Shown here piece by piece: positions 1-6,939 of a stretch of DNA of 15,677 bases. Each line of letters starts with the position of its first letter. The first letter of the stretch is position 1. Where the stretch lies: NCBI GenBank assembly GCA_027076245.1, contig JALTKC010000330.1, positions 1 to 15,677 of the forward strand, read 5' to 3'. The notes beneath the pieces are model-generated. The model was given only the letters and a program-made list of their open reading frames with translations. It did no database searches and was not told the DNA's origin. Origin of the DNA: Gammaproteobacteria bacterium (GTDB lineage: Bacteria > Pseudomonadota > Gammaproteobacteria > GRL18). The translations under genes and the position numbers were made by a program.

Positions 1-1
1 G

Positions 2-481
2 GGCACCACTACCTTAAAAGGTGAGTGGATAACCATGGAAGATGTCATGACTCAGTGTGCCATTACCTATGGGGAGACCTATGTGACGGAAATGACCGGT
101 CATGACCTGCTCAATATTCTCGAAGGGGTGGCAGACAATCTCTTTACGCCTGACCCTTATTTACAGTCCGGCGGGGACATGGTGCGGGTTGGCGGTATGG
201 ATTATACCATTGACCCGTCCAAACCGCTGTATGAGCGTATTACCGATGCCCGTCTGGATAATGGTCATGTCATTGAAGCGGACGGTATTTATAAGGTCGC
301 CGGCTGGGCTTCAGTGAATCGTACGCCCGAAGGACGCTTAATGTGGGATATTGTTCGGGATTATATCCTGGCTAAAAAAGATAAGGATAATGTGCTGAGA
401 CTGGATAAAATCAATCATCCTAAGTTACTGGGCGTGAGCAAGAATCCGGGCATTGCAGATTATCCAGGGGAAATGACTTAA
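2..481 (+). CDS. soxB: Thiosulfohydrolase SoxB, C-terminal part (5' end outside window)
   Basis: Only the last 159 residues are in the window; the reading frame is open from base 2, so the Met at base 35 is internal. SoxB is the periplasmic dimanganese hydrolase of the Sox complex that releases sulfate from the thiosulfate-derived sulfone bound to the SoxYZ carrier. The visible part is the C-terminal 5'-nucleotidase-type substrate domain. It carries the family's characteristic stretch NLFTPDPYLQSGGDMVRVGG (visible residues 46-65), followed by the DYTIDP region and the VAGWASV segment. The metal-binding N-terminal domain and any Tat signal lie upstream and cannot be judged. No other sox gene follows on the plus strand, so soxB appears to end its operon here. 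Confidence rests on recognition of these conserved segments; other 5'-nucleotidase-family proteins lack the GGDMVRVGG context. Confidence 0.93.
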   Translation, partial: GTTTLKGEWITMEDVMTQCAITYGETYVTEMTGHDLLNILEGVADNLFTPDPYLQSGGDMVRVGGMDYTIDPSKPLYERITDARLDNGHVIEADGIYKVAGWASVNRTPEGRLMWDIVRDYILAKKDKDNVLRLDKINHPKLLGVSKNPGIADYPGEMT

Positions 482-511
482 TTTCTTCCTTTTTTCTCTA
501 TACTTCCGGGA

Positions 512-532
512 GCGTGGGCATCCTGCCCACGC
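512..532 (+). terminator. Hairpin after soxB, possible terminator
   Basis: A perfect 9-bp GC-rich inverted repeat (GCGTGGGCA / TGCCCACGC) with a 3-nt loop starts 31 nt after the soxB stop codon. It is not followed by a T-run on either strand, so it is not a textbook intrinsic terminator. It may act with Rho or protect the 3' end of the sox mRNA. Confidence 0.45.
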
Positions 533-611
533 ATTATCAACATCTATCCCTTTGTATTTAAATAGCTTTTTCAATTAACAAACAAATATTCCATCTTTTT
601 TCAAAAAAAAT

Positions 612-639
612 GGAATAAACAACCAGCCTCTTACGTCTA
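612..639 (+). promoter_or_regulatory. Candidate ECF-sigma promoter for the lipoprotein/sigma/anti-sigma operon
   Basis: GGAATAAA (612-619) and CGTCTA (634-639) are arranged as GGAAT-N17-CGTC. This matches the usual ECF-type layout of a GGAA(C/T) -35 element and a CGTC-type -10 element. The first gene of the operon starts at 800, which would leave a leader of roughly 150 nt. Because the operon encodes an ECF sigma factor, autoregulation is the natural reading. This is inferred from the motif only. The 482-799 stretch otherwise holds the post-soxB hairpin, a weak inverted repeat (587-593 with 611-617) and the tandem repeat at 707-754; I see no gene in it. Confidence 0.5.
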
Positions 640-706
640 CAATACAGTGGGGTAACTTAACAATCCGGACAACTGCATCCTGTTTGGACAAATAATAATT
701 CCCCAC

Positions 707-754
707 ATAATAACTAAAATAATAACTAAAATAATAACTAAAATAATAACTACA
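707..754. repeat. Four tandem copies of a 12-bp AT-rich unit
   Basis: The unit ATAATAACTAAA is present three times perfectly (707-718, 719-730, 731-742), and a fourth copy (743-754) diverges only at its end. It lies in the leader of the lipoprotein operon, between the candidate ECF promoter and the start codon at 800. Such a short tandem array could vary in copy number by slippage and change leader length. No protein-coding role is likely. Confidence 0.9.
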
Positions 755-799
755 AAAAATAATCATAATAACCATAAAAACTTTACCAAAGGACAATAA

Positions 800-1360
800 A
801 TGAGCATTTTATCGCAAGGAAAAATTTCAAAGGGATTTTTTTTACTGGGAAGCACTTTACTGGCAGGCACTGTAACACTTTCAGGCTGCTCCAATGCTAC
901 TTTAAGTGATTATGTCAATATTGACAGCCAGTCAGCAATTATTACGGATCCTCCGGGTGCCAGAGTTATTGTAGATGATAAGGAAGTCGGTACTACGCCA
1001 ATGAAATTTGAAGGTGAAAACATCTTTGAACCGCATTGGGAAGGCACTTCCTATATGGTAAAAAGTAAGCTGGTTATTAAAAAGCCTGGCTGCAAAGAAT
1101 ACAGCCGTATTGTAAAAGACCCTATTCCAAAAGAGATTAAAGTTAAACTGGATTGCCAGCCAGGTTATGCAGAAATACCTGAGCCGGAAACCCATCAAAC
1201 ACATACACAACATACCACGGAAAACAGGATGCCCGCTCCTGTCAAACAACCAGCCGGAATCGAAGAGCGCCTTACCCAGGCGAAAAAACTTTTCGATAAT
1301 GGCCTGATTGACAAGGCGGAGTATAAACAGTTAAAGACTAAAATCTTAAACGATATCTAA
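800..1360 (+). CDS. Lipoprotein with PEGA-like and SHOCT-like domains
   Basis: This 186-residue protein opens with a signal peptide, a hydrophobic stretch (about 13-27) and a lipobox ending LSGC, so Cys30 should be lipidated. Residues 46-118 contain DPPGARVIVDDKEVGTTP, a clear PEGA-type beta-rich surface module, plus two cysteines (98 and 119) that could form a disulfide. A His/Thr/Pro-rich linker (about 127-150) follows. The last ~32 residues, from GIEERLTQAKKLFDNGLID onward, match the small SHOCT domain often found at the C-terminus of oligomerising or membrane-associated proteins. The start has a good ribosome-binding site (AAGGA, 788-792). The gene lies 23 nt before the ECF sigma gene and is probably co-transcribed with it. 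Its role is unknown; it could be an envelope output of the regulon or a modulator of the anti-sigma factor. Confidence 0.88.
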   Translation: MSILSQGKISKGFFLLGSTLLAGTVTLSGCSNATLSDYVNIDSQSAIITDPPGARVIVDDKEVGTTPMKFEGENIFEPHWEGTSYMVKSKLVIKKPGCKEYSRIVKDPIPKEIKVKLDCQPGYAEIPEPETHQTHTQHTTENRMPAPVKQPAGIEERLTQAKKLFDNGLIDKAEYKQLKTKILNDI

Positions 1361-1383
1361 ACGTTTCCTGTGGTAGGTGGTAT

Positions 1384-1917
1384 ATGTCGATTTTAAATTT
1401 TTGTTTCAGAAATAAACAGCTGGAAAAACGGCTTGAGAGCAGTCGAGATCGGATTTTCCGTATTGCCTATTCATGGTGTCACGATACCATGCTGGCTGAC
1501 GATCTGGTTCAGGATACATTGACTAAAGCAATAGTCAGCCTGAACAAACTCAAAAATCCGGAAGTACTGGAAGCCTGGGTTATATCTATTTTAAATAATG
1601 TCTGGCGGGATTATTTACGCCGCAAAAAAGAATTTACGGATATTGATGAACTGCTTTTTGCCAGTGATGAAACACCGGCCAATATCCATGAACGTGAACG
1701 TACCGTGACTCAGGTACGCAATGCAGTCAGTCAGTTACCCATGGGACAGCGTCAGGTTATCGCCCTGGTGGATCTGGAAGGGATGTCCTACAATCAGGTA
1801 TCAGAGGTACTTGAAATTCCTGTCGGTACGGTAATGAGCCGCTTAAACCGGGCTCGTCAGGCCATGCAGCATGAACTGAGTTTTAATAATAAAGTCGTTA
1901 GATTACACCACCTATAA
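1384..1917 (+). CDS. ECF-type RNA polymerase sigma factor
   Basis: At 177 residues this has the size and two-domain build of a group 4 (ECF) sigma factor. Region sigma-2 (about 20-85) contains RIFRIAYSWCHD and DDLVQDTLTKA, the core-binding and -10 recognition part, then AWVISILNNVWRDYLRRKK. Region sigma-4 (about 107-165) contains QLPMGQRQVIALVDLEGMSY and the helix-turn-helix VSEVLEIPVGTVMSRLNRAR that reads the -35 element. There is no sigma-1.1 or sigma-3 region and no long C-terminal extension. The ATG follows a TAGGTGG stretch at 1374-1380. It sits between a lipoprotein gene and a membrane anti-sigma gene, 17 nt upstream of the latter, the standard arrangement for a sigma factor held inactive at the membrane. 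The candidate ECF promoter at 612-639 suggests that it transcribes its own operon. The regulon beyond that cannot be seen. Confidence 0.95.
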   Translation: MSILNFCFRNKQLEKRLESSRDRIFRIAYSWCHDTMLADDLVQDTLTKAIVSLNKLKNPEVLEAWVISILNNVWRDYLRRKKEFTDIDELLFASDETPANIHERERTVTQVRNAVSQLPMGQRQVIALVDLEGMSYNQVSEVLEIPVGTVMSRLNRARQAMQHELSFNNKVVRLHHL

Positions 1918-1934
1918 GGACTTTGGTAGAACCA

Positions 1935-2678
1935 ATGAACATTTCGATTTCAGATGAATTATTAAATGCCTATGTCGACAATGAGCTGGACGAAAAAGAA
2001 GCTCAGAAAATTGAATCGGCCATACAGGATGACATCGAATTACGCAATAAAGTGCGTAATTTACAACAGCTGAAAATGCAGATGCGAGCCAGTTATGCCT
2101 CTCTCAGGGCACCGGTACACCACAATAACACAAAAAATCCGGTCATTATTCCTGCCGGTATTGCAGCTTCCGTAACGCTGCTGGTGGGCATAAGTTCAGG
2201 CTGGCTTGGTCATAAATATTTTGATGGCCAGTCCGATGCCGTTTATCATCAAAGCAGCATCACCACCCAGCAACAGGAGTTACTGGGCATCAAACTTCAG
2301 CCGGTTAAAGCCCAGGATAACAAGATTATTATTCACCTTGCCCAGAACGATAAACAGCTGTTTGACAAAGCCCTGGCCAAGGCCGAGGCCTTACTGGAGC
2401 GTTTTGAAAAACTGGAGGAAAACGGAGTAATACAGGTTCTGGCCAATTCCAACGGTATGGATATTTTACGCAAGGACAAGAGCCCTTATAAAGCCCGTAT
2501 TGTAAAAATGATGCAACAGCATAAAAACATTGAATTTGTAGCCTGTAAAAATACCATTCAACGACTGGAATCCAATGGCGTCGATGTCCAGCTAATCAAC
2601 GGTGTGGAAGTCCATGGTCCGGTTATCAATGAAATTGTAAACCGTCTGCAGGACGGCTGGACTTATATAAAAATTTAA
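1935..2678 (+). CDS. Transmembrane anti-sigma factor fused to a DsrE-like domain
   Basis: Numbered from the ATG at 1935 (247 residues). Residues 1-50, starting MNISISDELLNAYVDNELDE, are an anti-sigma N-terminal helix bundle of the ZAS-like kind without the HxxxCxxC zinc motif. One membrane helix follows (about 70-90), putting the N-terminus in the cytoplasm and the rest in the periplasm. Residues 129-247 resemble DsrE/DsrF-like proteins: KIIIHLAQNDKQ, a helix, VIQVLANSNGMDILRKD, then NIEFVACKNTIQRLESNGVD, and a WTYIKI end typical of the family. Cys204 in FVACKNT is the protein's only cysteine and lies where this family carries its conserved cysteine. DsrE proteins bind or relay sulfane sulfur, so with soxB upstream a sulfur-sensing anti-sigma factor is an attractive inference. 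A TTG at 1923 is in frame, but AAGGA (1916-1920) leaves it only 2 nt, so I chose the ATG although its spacing (14 nt) is long. Confidence 0.85.
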   Translation: MNISISDELLNAYVDNELDEKEAQKIESAIQDDIELRNKVRNLQQLKMQMRASYASLRAPVHHNNTKNPVIIPAGIAASVTLLVGISSGWLGHKYFDGQSDAVYHQSSITTQQQELLGIKLQPVKAQDNKIIIHLAQNDKQLFDKALAKAEALLERFEKLEENGVIQVLANSNGMDILRKDKSPYKARIVKMMQQHKNIEFVACKNTIQRLESNGVDVQLINGVEVHGPVINEIVNRLQDGWTYIKI

Positions 2679-2682
2679 TCTT

Positions 2683-2714
2683 ATTTCTCCTCATTAAATA
2701 TAATGAGGAGAAAT
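2683..2714. terminator. Strong hairpin between convergent genes, likely bidirectional terminator
   Basis: A perfect 14-bp inverted repeat (ATTTCTCCTCATTA / TAATGAGGAGAAAT) with loop AATA lies in the 46-bp gap between the convergent anti-sigma and cation-ATPase genes. There is no long T-run, but position and stability suggest that it ends both transcripts. Confidence 0.7.
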
Positions 2715-2724
2715 CCACCCTTTA

Positions 2725-5469
2725 TCACCGGCTGTCCAGCCAGCGAAGTACAGCCTTTTCCATTTCCACCAGAAACAGTACCGTGGATGCAATGGCCATA
2801 ATTTTTAACCAGCTTAAGGCATCAATCGGCACTGAATCGAACAACTTCTGCATGGGGCCAAAATAGGTAAAAGCCAGTTGTAATACCAGCAAGACCGAAA
2901 CTGAAATTAAAGCATACGGATTACCCAACATTCCTTTAACATTTAGGACGCTGTGCTTCATATACCTTGAATTAAACAGGTAAAAAATTTCAAACATAAC
3001 CAGGGTATTTACCGCAATGGTTCTGGCTAACTCAATACTGGCTCCCTGCTGCATTTCCCATAAAAACAGGCCAAATGTTCCGGCAACCAGGATCATTGCA
3101 ACAAAGACTATACGCCAGATAAACAATCCCGTTAATATTGGCTCATGACTGTCTCTGGGTGGACGCCGTATAATATTATGTTCCGGAGGTTCAAATGCCA
3201 GCGCCAGGGCCAGGGTGACGGCCGTAATCATATTAACCCACAGGATCTGTACCGCTGTAATAGGCAGCATATAGCCCATGGCTATAGCCGCCATTATAAT
3301 AAGTGCTTCACCCGCATTGGTTGGCAGGATAAACAGGATGGCTTTTCTGAGATTGTCATAAACCGCCCGTCCTTCCAGTACGGCATCCGCAATTGAAGAA
3401 AAATTATCATCTGCCAGCACCATTTCTGCGGCTTCTTTTGCCACTTCTGTACCATTTTTACCCATGGCAGTGCCCACATCCGCTCGTTTTAATGCCGGTG
3501 CATCATTAACACCATCACCGGTCATTGCAACAATATGTCCCATACTTTGCAGAGCTTTTACCAGACGTAATTTATGTTCAGGACTGGAACGGGCAAAGAC
3601 ATCCACCTTAACCGCCGCCTGGCATAGCGCATTATCATCCATGGCCTCAATATCATTACCCGAAAGGGCATTCTGTCCATCACCGATACCCATTTTTTGG
3701 CCAATAGCCAGCGCCGTTGTTAAATGATCGCCGGTGATCATTTTCACCTGTATGCCGGCATTTTTGCAGCTTCTGACAGCTTTAATGGCATCGTCTCTGG
3801 GCGGGTCAATAATACCGATTAAACCCAGTAATACCAGATCATCCTGTAAATCTGAAAACTGTAACTCCAGATGCTCCACTGGAAAAGCCTTTTGGGCAAT
3901 AGCCAGAACCCTTTGTCCCCGTCCGGCCATATCATTAACCTGCTTAATCCAGTACTGGTGCTCCAGGTTAATATCGCCATGCTCAGTTTTCTGCTTCGAA
4001 CACATTTCCAGAAGACGTTCCGGAGCGCCCTTAATATAGGCAAAGACCTGGCCATTATGACCATGATGCAGAGTAGCCATAAATTGATGTTCAGACTCAA
4101 AAGGGATGATATCTGAACGCGGCCACATCCGTTTTTCAAATTCCGGTTCCAGCCCGCCTTTTATACCCAGAGTTAACAGGGCGCCTTCTGTGGGATCACC
4201 CTGCATGATCCATTCCGCTTTACCCTGCTCATCAAACATTTCTGTTAATACCGCGTCATTGCACAGTATTGAAGCACGCAGGATCTCGTTCAGTACAGGA
4301 AATTCAGCAGGAACAATACTCTGTTGTGCAAGCAGAAAACTGCCATGGGGGTTATACCCTACCCCGGTGATATCAAGAAGATGTTCCGCCGTCGTCAAAG
4401 ACTGTACGGTCATTTCATTTTTTGTCAGGGTTCCGGTTTTATCCGTACAGATTACAGTAACCGAACCCAGTGTCTCTACTGCAGGCAAACGCCGGATAAT
4501 GGCATTTCTACGCGCCATTTTCTGCACACCAATAGCCAGGGTGATGCTCATAATTGCTGGCAAGCCTTCCGGGATTGCGGCTACAGCAAGTCCGACGGCA
4601 GCCATAAACATATCCGCAACCAGATAATCACGAATGTAAATACCAAACAGAAAGGTGCCAAAAGCCAGTATAAATATCCCAAGGGTCAGCCAGCGGGCAA
4701 ACTGCTCCATTTGCCGTAAAAGCGGAGTGGTCAGATTATTGACCTCTGCCAGCATAGAGCTTATTTGGCCAATTTCAGTCTCACCGCCTGTTGCCACTAC
4801 TATTCCTGCACCCTGACCATAGGTGACCAGAGTACCTGAAAAAGCCATATTATAACGCTCACCCAGAACCGTGCTTTCTGCAACAGCCTCGGTACTTTTT
4901 TCAACGGCAACAGATTCTCCTGTTAATGCAGATTCCTGGATCTGCAGATTTTTAACCTGAAACAGACGCAGATCCGCCGGAACCTTATCACCGGATTGTA
5001 AGTAAACAATATCTCCCGGTACCAGTTCCACGGAATCCACCAGTTGCCTCTGCCCGTTTCTTAATACCATTGCCTGAGATACCAGCATTTTATGAATAGC
5101 TTTCAGAGCATCTTCGGCTTTGCCTTCCTGGATAAAACCAATCAGGGCATTAATAATGACCACGGCAAAAATCACACCCGAATCAAGCCAGTGCCCCAGA
5201 AAAGCCGTCAGAACACCGGCAAATAACAGAACATAAATTAAGACATTGTGAAATTGATACAGAAAACGCGCCCAGGGGCCCTGAGTACTGGACTCAGGCA
5301 GTTGATTTGGGCCATACTCATTCAGTCTATAAGCTGTTTGTTCCTCAGTCAGACCTTCCGGAGTACTGTTCAGATGCCGGAAAACCGTCTCCCTGTCCAT
5401 GGCATGCCAGCCACCCGCACTCGTGCTCTTATTGTTATGCCTGCCAGTCTGCTTAGTACTGTTCATCAT
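2725..5469 (-). CDS. P-type cation-transporting ATPase (P2, calcium-pump-like)
   Basis: This 914-residue pump has the full P2-type plan: Cation_ATPase_N (about 22-95), actuator domain with LTGES (182-186), phosphorylation site DKTGTLTKNE (Asp343), nucleotide domain with KGAPE (480-484), hinge TGD (579-581), GDGVNDAP (651-658) and a C-terminal block of membrane helices (about 710-910). TM4 has PEGLPA (300-305), as in SERCA-like pumps, and TM5 has NAGE (718-721). In TM6, WVNMITAV places Ala750 where SERCA has its calcium ligand Asp800, so the ion and stoichiometry are uncertain; CtpF-like actinobacterial pumps are similar as far as I recall. ATP-driven export of Ca2+ or another cation across the inner membrane is the best call. 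Tandem ATGs open the gene (5469 and 5466); GGAG lies 4 and 7 nt upstream, so the second may be the real start. It is transcribed divergently from the 5614 gene. Confidence 0.93.
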   Translation of the reverse strand: MMNSTKQTGRHNNKSTSAGGWHAMDRETVFRHLNSTPEGLTEEQTAYRLNEYGPNQLPESSTQGPWARFLYQFHNVLIYVLLFAGVLTAFLGHWLDSGVIFAVVIINALIGFIQEGKAEDALKAIHKMLVSQAMVLRNGQRQLVDSVELVPGDIVYLQSGDKVPADLRLFQVKNLQIQESALTGESVAVEKSTEAVAESTVLGERYNMAFSGTLVTYGQGAGIVVATGGETEIGQISSMLAEVNNLTTPLLRQMEQFARWLTLGIFILAFGTFLFGIYIRDYLVADMFMAAVGLAVAAIPEGLPAIMSITLAIGVQKMARRNAIIRRLPAVETLGSVTVICTDKTGTLTKNEMTVQSLTTAEHLLDITGVGYNPHGSFLLAQQSIVPAEFPVLNEILRASILCNDAVLTEMFDEQGKAEWIMQGDPTEGALLTLGIKGGLEPEFEKRMWPRSDIIPFESEHQFMATLHHGHNGQVFAYIKGAPERLLEMCSKQKTEHGDINLEHQYWIKQVNDMAGRGQRVLAIAQKAFPVEHLELQFSDLQDDLVLLGLIGIIDPPRDDAIKAVRSCKNAGIQVKMITGDHLTTALAIGQKMGIGDGQNALSGNDIEAMDDNALCQAAVKVDVFARSSPEHKLRLVKALQSMGHIVAMTGDGVNDAPALKRADVGTAMGKNGTEVAKEAAEMVLADDNFSSIADAVLEGRAVYDNLRKAILFILPTNAGEALIIMAAIAMGYMLPITAVQILWVNMITAVTLALALAFEPPEHNIIRRPPRDSHEPILTGLFIWRIVFVAMILVAGTFGLFLWEMQQGASIELARTIAVNTLVMFEIFYLFNSRYMKHSVLNVKGMLGNPYALISVSVLLVLQLAFTYFGPMQKLFDSVPIDALSWLKIMAIASTVLFLVEMEKAVLRWLDSR

Positions 5470-5520
5470 TAAGCTCCGCTTAAAGAAGATTCATATATTA
5501 ATGCTCTAACATAAAATAAA

Positions 5521-5542
5521 TAGCTGTATAGCTGTATAGCTG
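5521..5542. repeat. Short tandem repeat in the divergent promoter region
   Basis: TAGCTGTA is repeated twice perfectly (5521-5528, 5529-5536), then TAGCTG begins a partial third copy. It lies between the divergent ATPase and 5614 genes. The 8-bp period could reflect slippage or a repeated protein site; I cannot tell which. Confidence 0.7.
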
Positions 5543-5577
5543 ATCCTGAAACTGTCCTGCCGGAAGTTTGTATTAGC

Positions 5578-5603
5578 AGGCTAAATTACCTATAGTTTAG
5601 CCT
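5578..5603 (+). promoter_or_regulatory. Inverted repeat just upstream of the 5614 gene
   Basis: AGGCTAAA (5578-5585) and TTTAGCCT (5596-5603) form a perfect 8-bp stem, extendable by TTA with TAG (one wobble pair) to leave a CCTA loop. It ends 10 nt before the start codon at 5614, where no Shine-Dalgarno sequence is visible. It could be a DNA operator or an mRNA hairpin; there is no T-run, so termination is unlikely. Confidence 0.5.
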
Positions 5604-5613
5604 AACAACAAAA

Positions 5614-6252
5614 ATGGATTCAAAAATGCCAAAACCCAATATTGATGAAATACTTGAACGCCTTAAATTACTCGAAAATGAACTGACTCAGACCTGGGAT
5701 CAGATCCTCAGGGAAAAACGTGAGTTATTTCATTATACCCTTAAAGAAGGCAGGGTACAGTTTGAAAAAAGCATTAAAGCTTTACAGAAACGTGAGAAAA
5801 CCGGCCTTCTTAGTTACCTGTTTAATGCCCACCTGGGTCATATCCTTACTGCCCCGATTATTTACAGTCTTTTCTTTCCTTTTGTTATGCTGGATTTTAT
5901 GGTTTCATTTTATCAGCATACCTGTTTCAGGGTTTACGGTATTCCTCTGGTAGAGAGAAAAAAATACGTGGTTATTGACCGTCATTATCTGGCTTATCTG
6001 AATATTATAGAAAAAATAAACTGTGTTTATTGTGGTTACGGCAACGGTGTCATTGAATTTGTACGTGAAGTCAGTTCACGCACTGAACAGTACTGGTGCC
6101 CGATTAAACATGCTCAGCGCACGCCTGATCCTCATCATCGGGTTCCGCATTTTATTGATTATGGTGATGCTGAGGATTACCATAAAAAACTAAAACAGTT
6201 ACGTGAAGACATAAAAAAACTGCAGGATATTCAGCAAAATTCTATCAACTAA
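5614..6252 (+). CDS. Conserved membrane-associated protein of unknown function with CxxC...C motif
   Basis: I do not know a function for this 212-residue protein, though its middle and C-terminal motifs look like those of a recurrent proteobacterial hypothetical family. Residues 8-62 are charged and helical (ILERLKLLENELTQTWDQIL), likely coiled coil. Residues 72-103 are hydrophobic (about 78-100, LTAPIIYSLFFPFVMLDFMV) and could form one long or two short membrane segments. The C-terminal part has CVYCGYGNG (Cys137, Cys140), EQYWCPIKHA (Cys162, His166) and HHRVPHFIDYGDAEDY, suggesting a metal- or redox-active site. A charged helix (186-208) closes it. A second in-frame ATG lies at 5626; neither start has a clear ribosome-binding site. 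It sits between the divergent cation pump and the heat-shock genes, so a link to either is speculative. Confidence 0.82.
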   Translation: MDSKMPKPNIDEILERLKLLENELTQTWDQILREKRELFHYTLKEGRVQFEKSIKALQKREKTGLLSYLFNAHLGHILTAPIIYSLFFPFVMLDFMVSFYQHTCFRVYGIPLVERKKYVVIDRHYLAYLNIIEKINCVYCGYGNGVIEFVREVSSRTEQYWCPIKHAQRTPDPHHRVPHFIDYGDAEDYHKKLKQLREDIKKLQDIQQNSIN

Positions 6253-6301
6253 ATGCACCAATCACCCGATCTGAAAAAGTATAAAAATTTCAAATAATAG
6301 T

Positions 6302-6327
6302 CTTGAAATTAGAAAAAATGCTCATAT
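6302..6327 (+). promoter_or_regulatory. Candidate heat-shock (sigma-32) promoter for the hsp20 genes
   Basis: CTTGAAA (6302-6308) is a perfect sigma-32 -35 element. Eleven nt later GCTCATAT (6320-6327) matches the CCCCATNT -10 consensus at five of its seven defined bases. It lies about 105 nt upstream of the first small heat-shock gene. The same bases also hold a sigma-70-like TTGAAA with a poor -10 (ATTACT). The 6253-6432 gap shows no gene. Confidence 0.6.
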
Positions 6328-6432
6328 TACTCCTAATAGAAAGAGTGCAGTAATAGAACTTACAGGCTTAGAATTAGAGTTTATAAATATGCATGTTTAT
6401 AAAAAGCTAAAATTCTTTTGAGGAGGTGTGCT

Positions 6433-6885
6433 ATGACTTTAACACGTTATGACCCTTTTAGAGAGTTAAGAGAAATCTCTCGCAGTCTGAATTCTTTTAA
6501 TGACTTTTTTAATGGTGGTTTAGCCACCAGAGAGTTTCAACAACTCAATGTTTCTTCCTTTGTACCTGATGTAAATACTCGGGAAGGTGAATTCGCTTAC
6601 CATATTGATGTTGATTTACCCGGTATTGAAAAAGACGATATCAATATTGCTATTGATAATAATATCCTGACCATTTCAGGTGAACGTAAAACTAAGGAAG
6701 AAACCAAAGAAGAAGACTACTACAAAGTAGAAAGTTCTTTTGGCAGGTTTGAACGCAAGTTCTCCTTACCTGATGATATTGATGCTGAAAATATTCATGC
6801 CGAATCCAGCAATGGGGTTCTGGAAATTACCGTCCCCAAACTAACCAAGCAGGAAGAACAGGTTAAAAAAATTGAAATCAAATAG
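6433..6885 (+). CDS. Small heat-shock protein (Hsp20 family), first copy
   Basis: This 150-residue protein has a short N-terminal arm typical of class A bacterial small heat-shock proteins (TRYDPFRELREISRSL), an alpha-crystallin domain (about 45-138) and a short charged tail. Markers are FVPDVNTREGEF, HIDVDLPGIEKDDI, LTISGERK and the C-terminal SNGVLEITVPK with its conserved G-V-L. These ATP-independent holdases form oligomers that bind unfolding proteins in the cytoplasm. An in-frame TTG at 6418 would overlap the ribosome-binding site, so the ATG at 6433 is chosen; it lies 6 nt after a perfect AGGAGG (6421-6426). The second hsp20 gene follows after 116 nt and has the same AGGAGGTGTG leader, suggesting duplication or shared control. 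The two proteins share the domain core but differ in their N-termini. Confidence 0.95.
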   Translation: MTLTRYDPFRELREISRSLNSFNDFFNGGLATREFQQLNVSSFVPDVNTREGEFAYHIDVDLPGIEKDDINIAIDNNILTISGERKTKEETKEEDYYKVESSFGRFERKFSLPDDIDAENIHAESSNGVLEITVPKLTKQEEQVKKIEIK

Positions 6886-6939
6886 CACCTGTTCTGACTG
6901 CAGCCTGATTAAGGCTTGCTTATAAAGTTAGTTATATTT

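Noticed and set aside
587..617. Inverted repeat TATTCCA/TGGAATA as a terminator for soxB
   Set aside because: No T-run follows it, the stem is short and AT-rich, and its right arm coincides with the candidate ECF -35 element.
575..796. Minus-strand open frame of 73 codons with repeated YYFS
   Set aside because: It is produced by the 12-bp AT-rich tandem repeat, has no ribosome-binding site or recognisable domain, and overlaps the operon leader.
932..1249. Minus-strand open frame opposite the lipoprotein gene
   Set aside because: The plus strand encodes a clear lipobox, PEGA and SHOCT protein; the reverse frame has no supporting features.
1923..1934. Alternative TTG start for the anti-sigma gene
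   Set aside because: The AAGGA would be only 2 nt away and the added residues (MVEP) are outside the usual anti-sigma N-terminus; the ATG at 1935 is preferred, though not certain.
4106..4627. Plus-strand open frame of 173 codons inside the cation-ATPase gene
   Set aside because: It lies wholly opposite a well-conserved pump gene, has no domain of its own and shows low-complexity composition; it is a shadow of the real gene.
6418..6432. TTG start 15 bp upstream for the first hsp20 gene
   Set aside because: It would lie before and translate through the perfect AGGAGG that serves the ATG at 6433.
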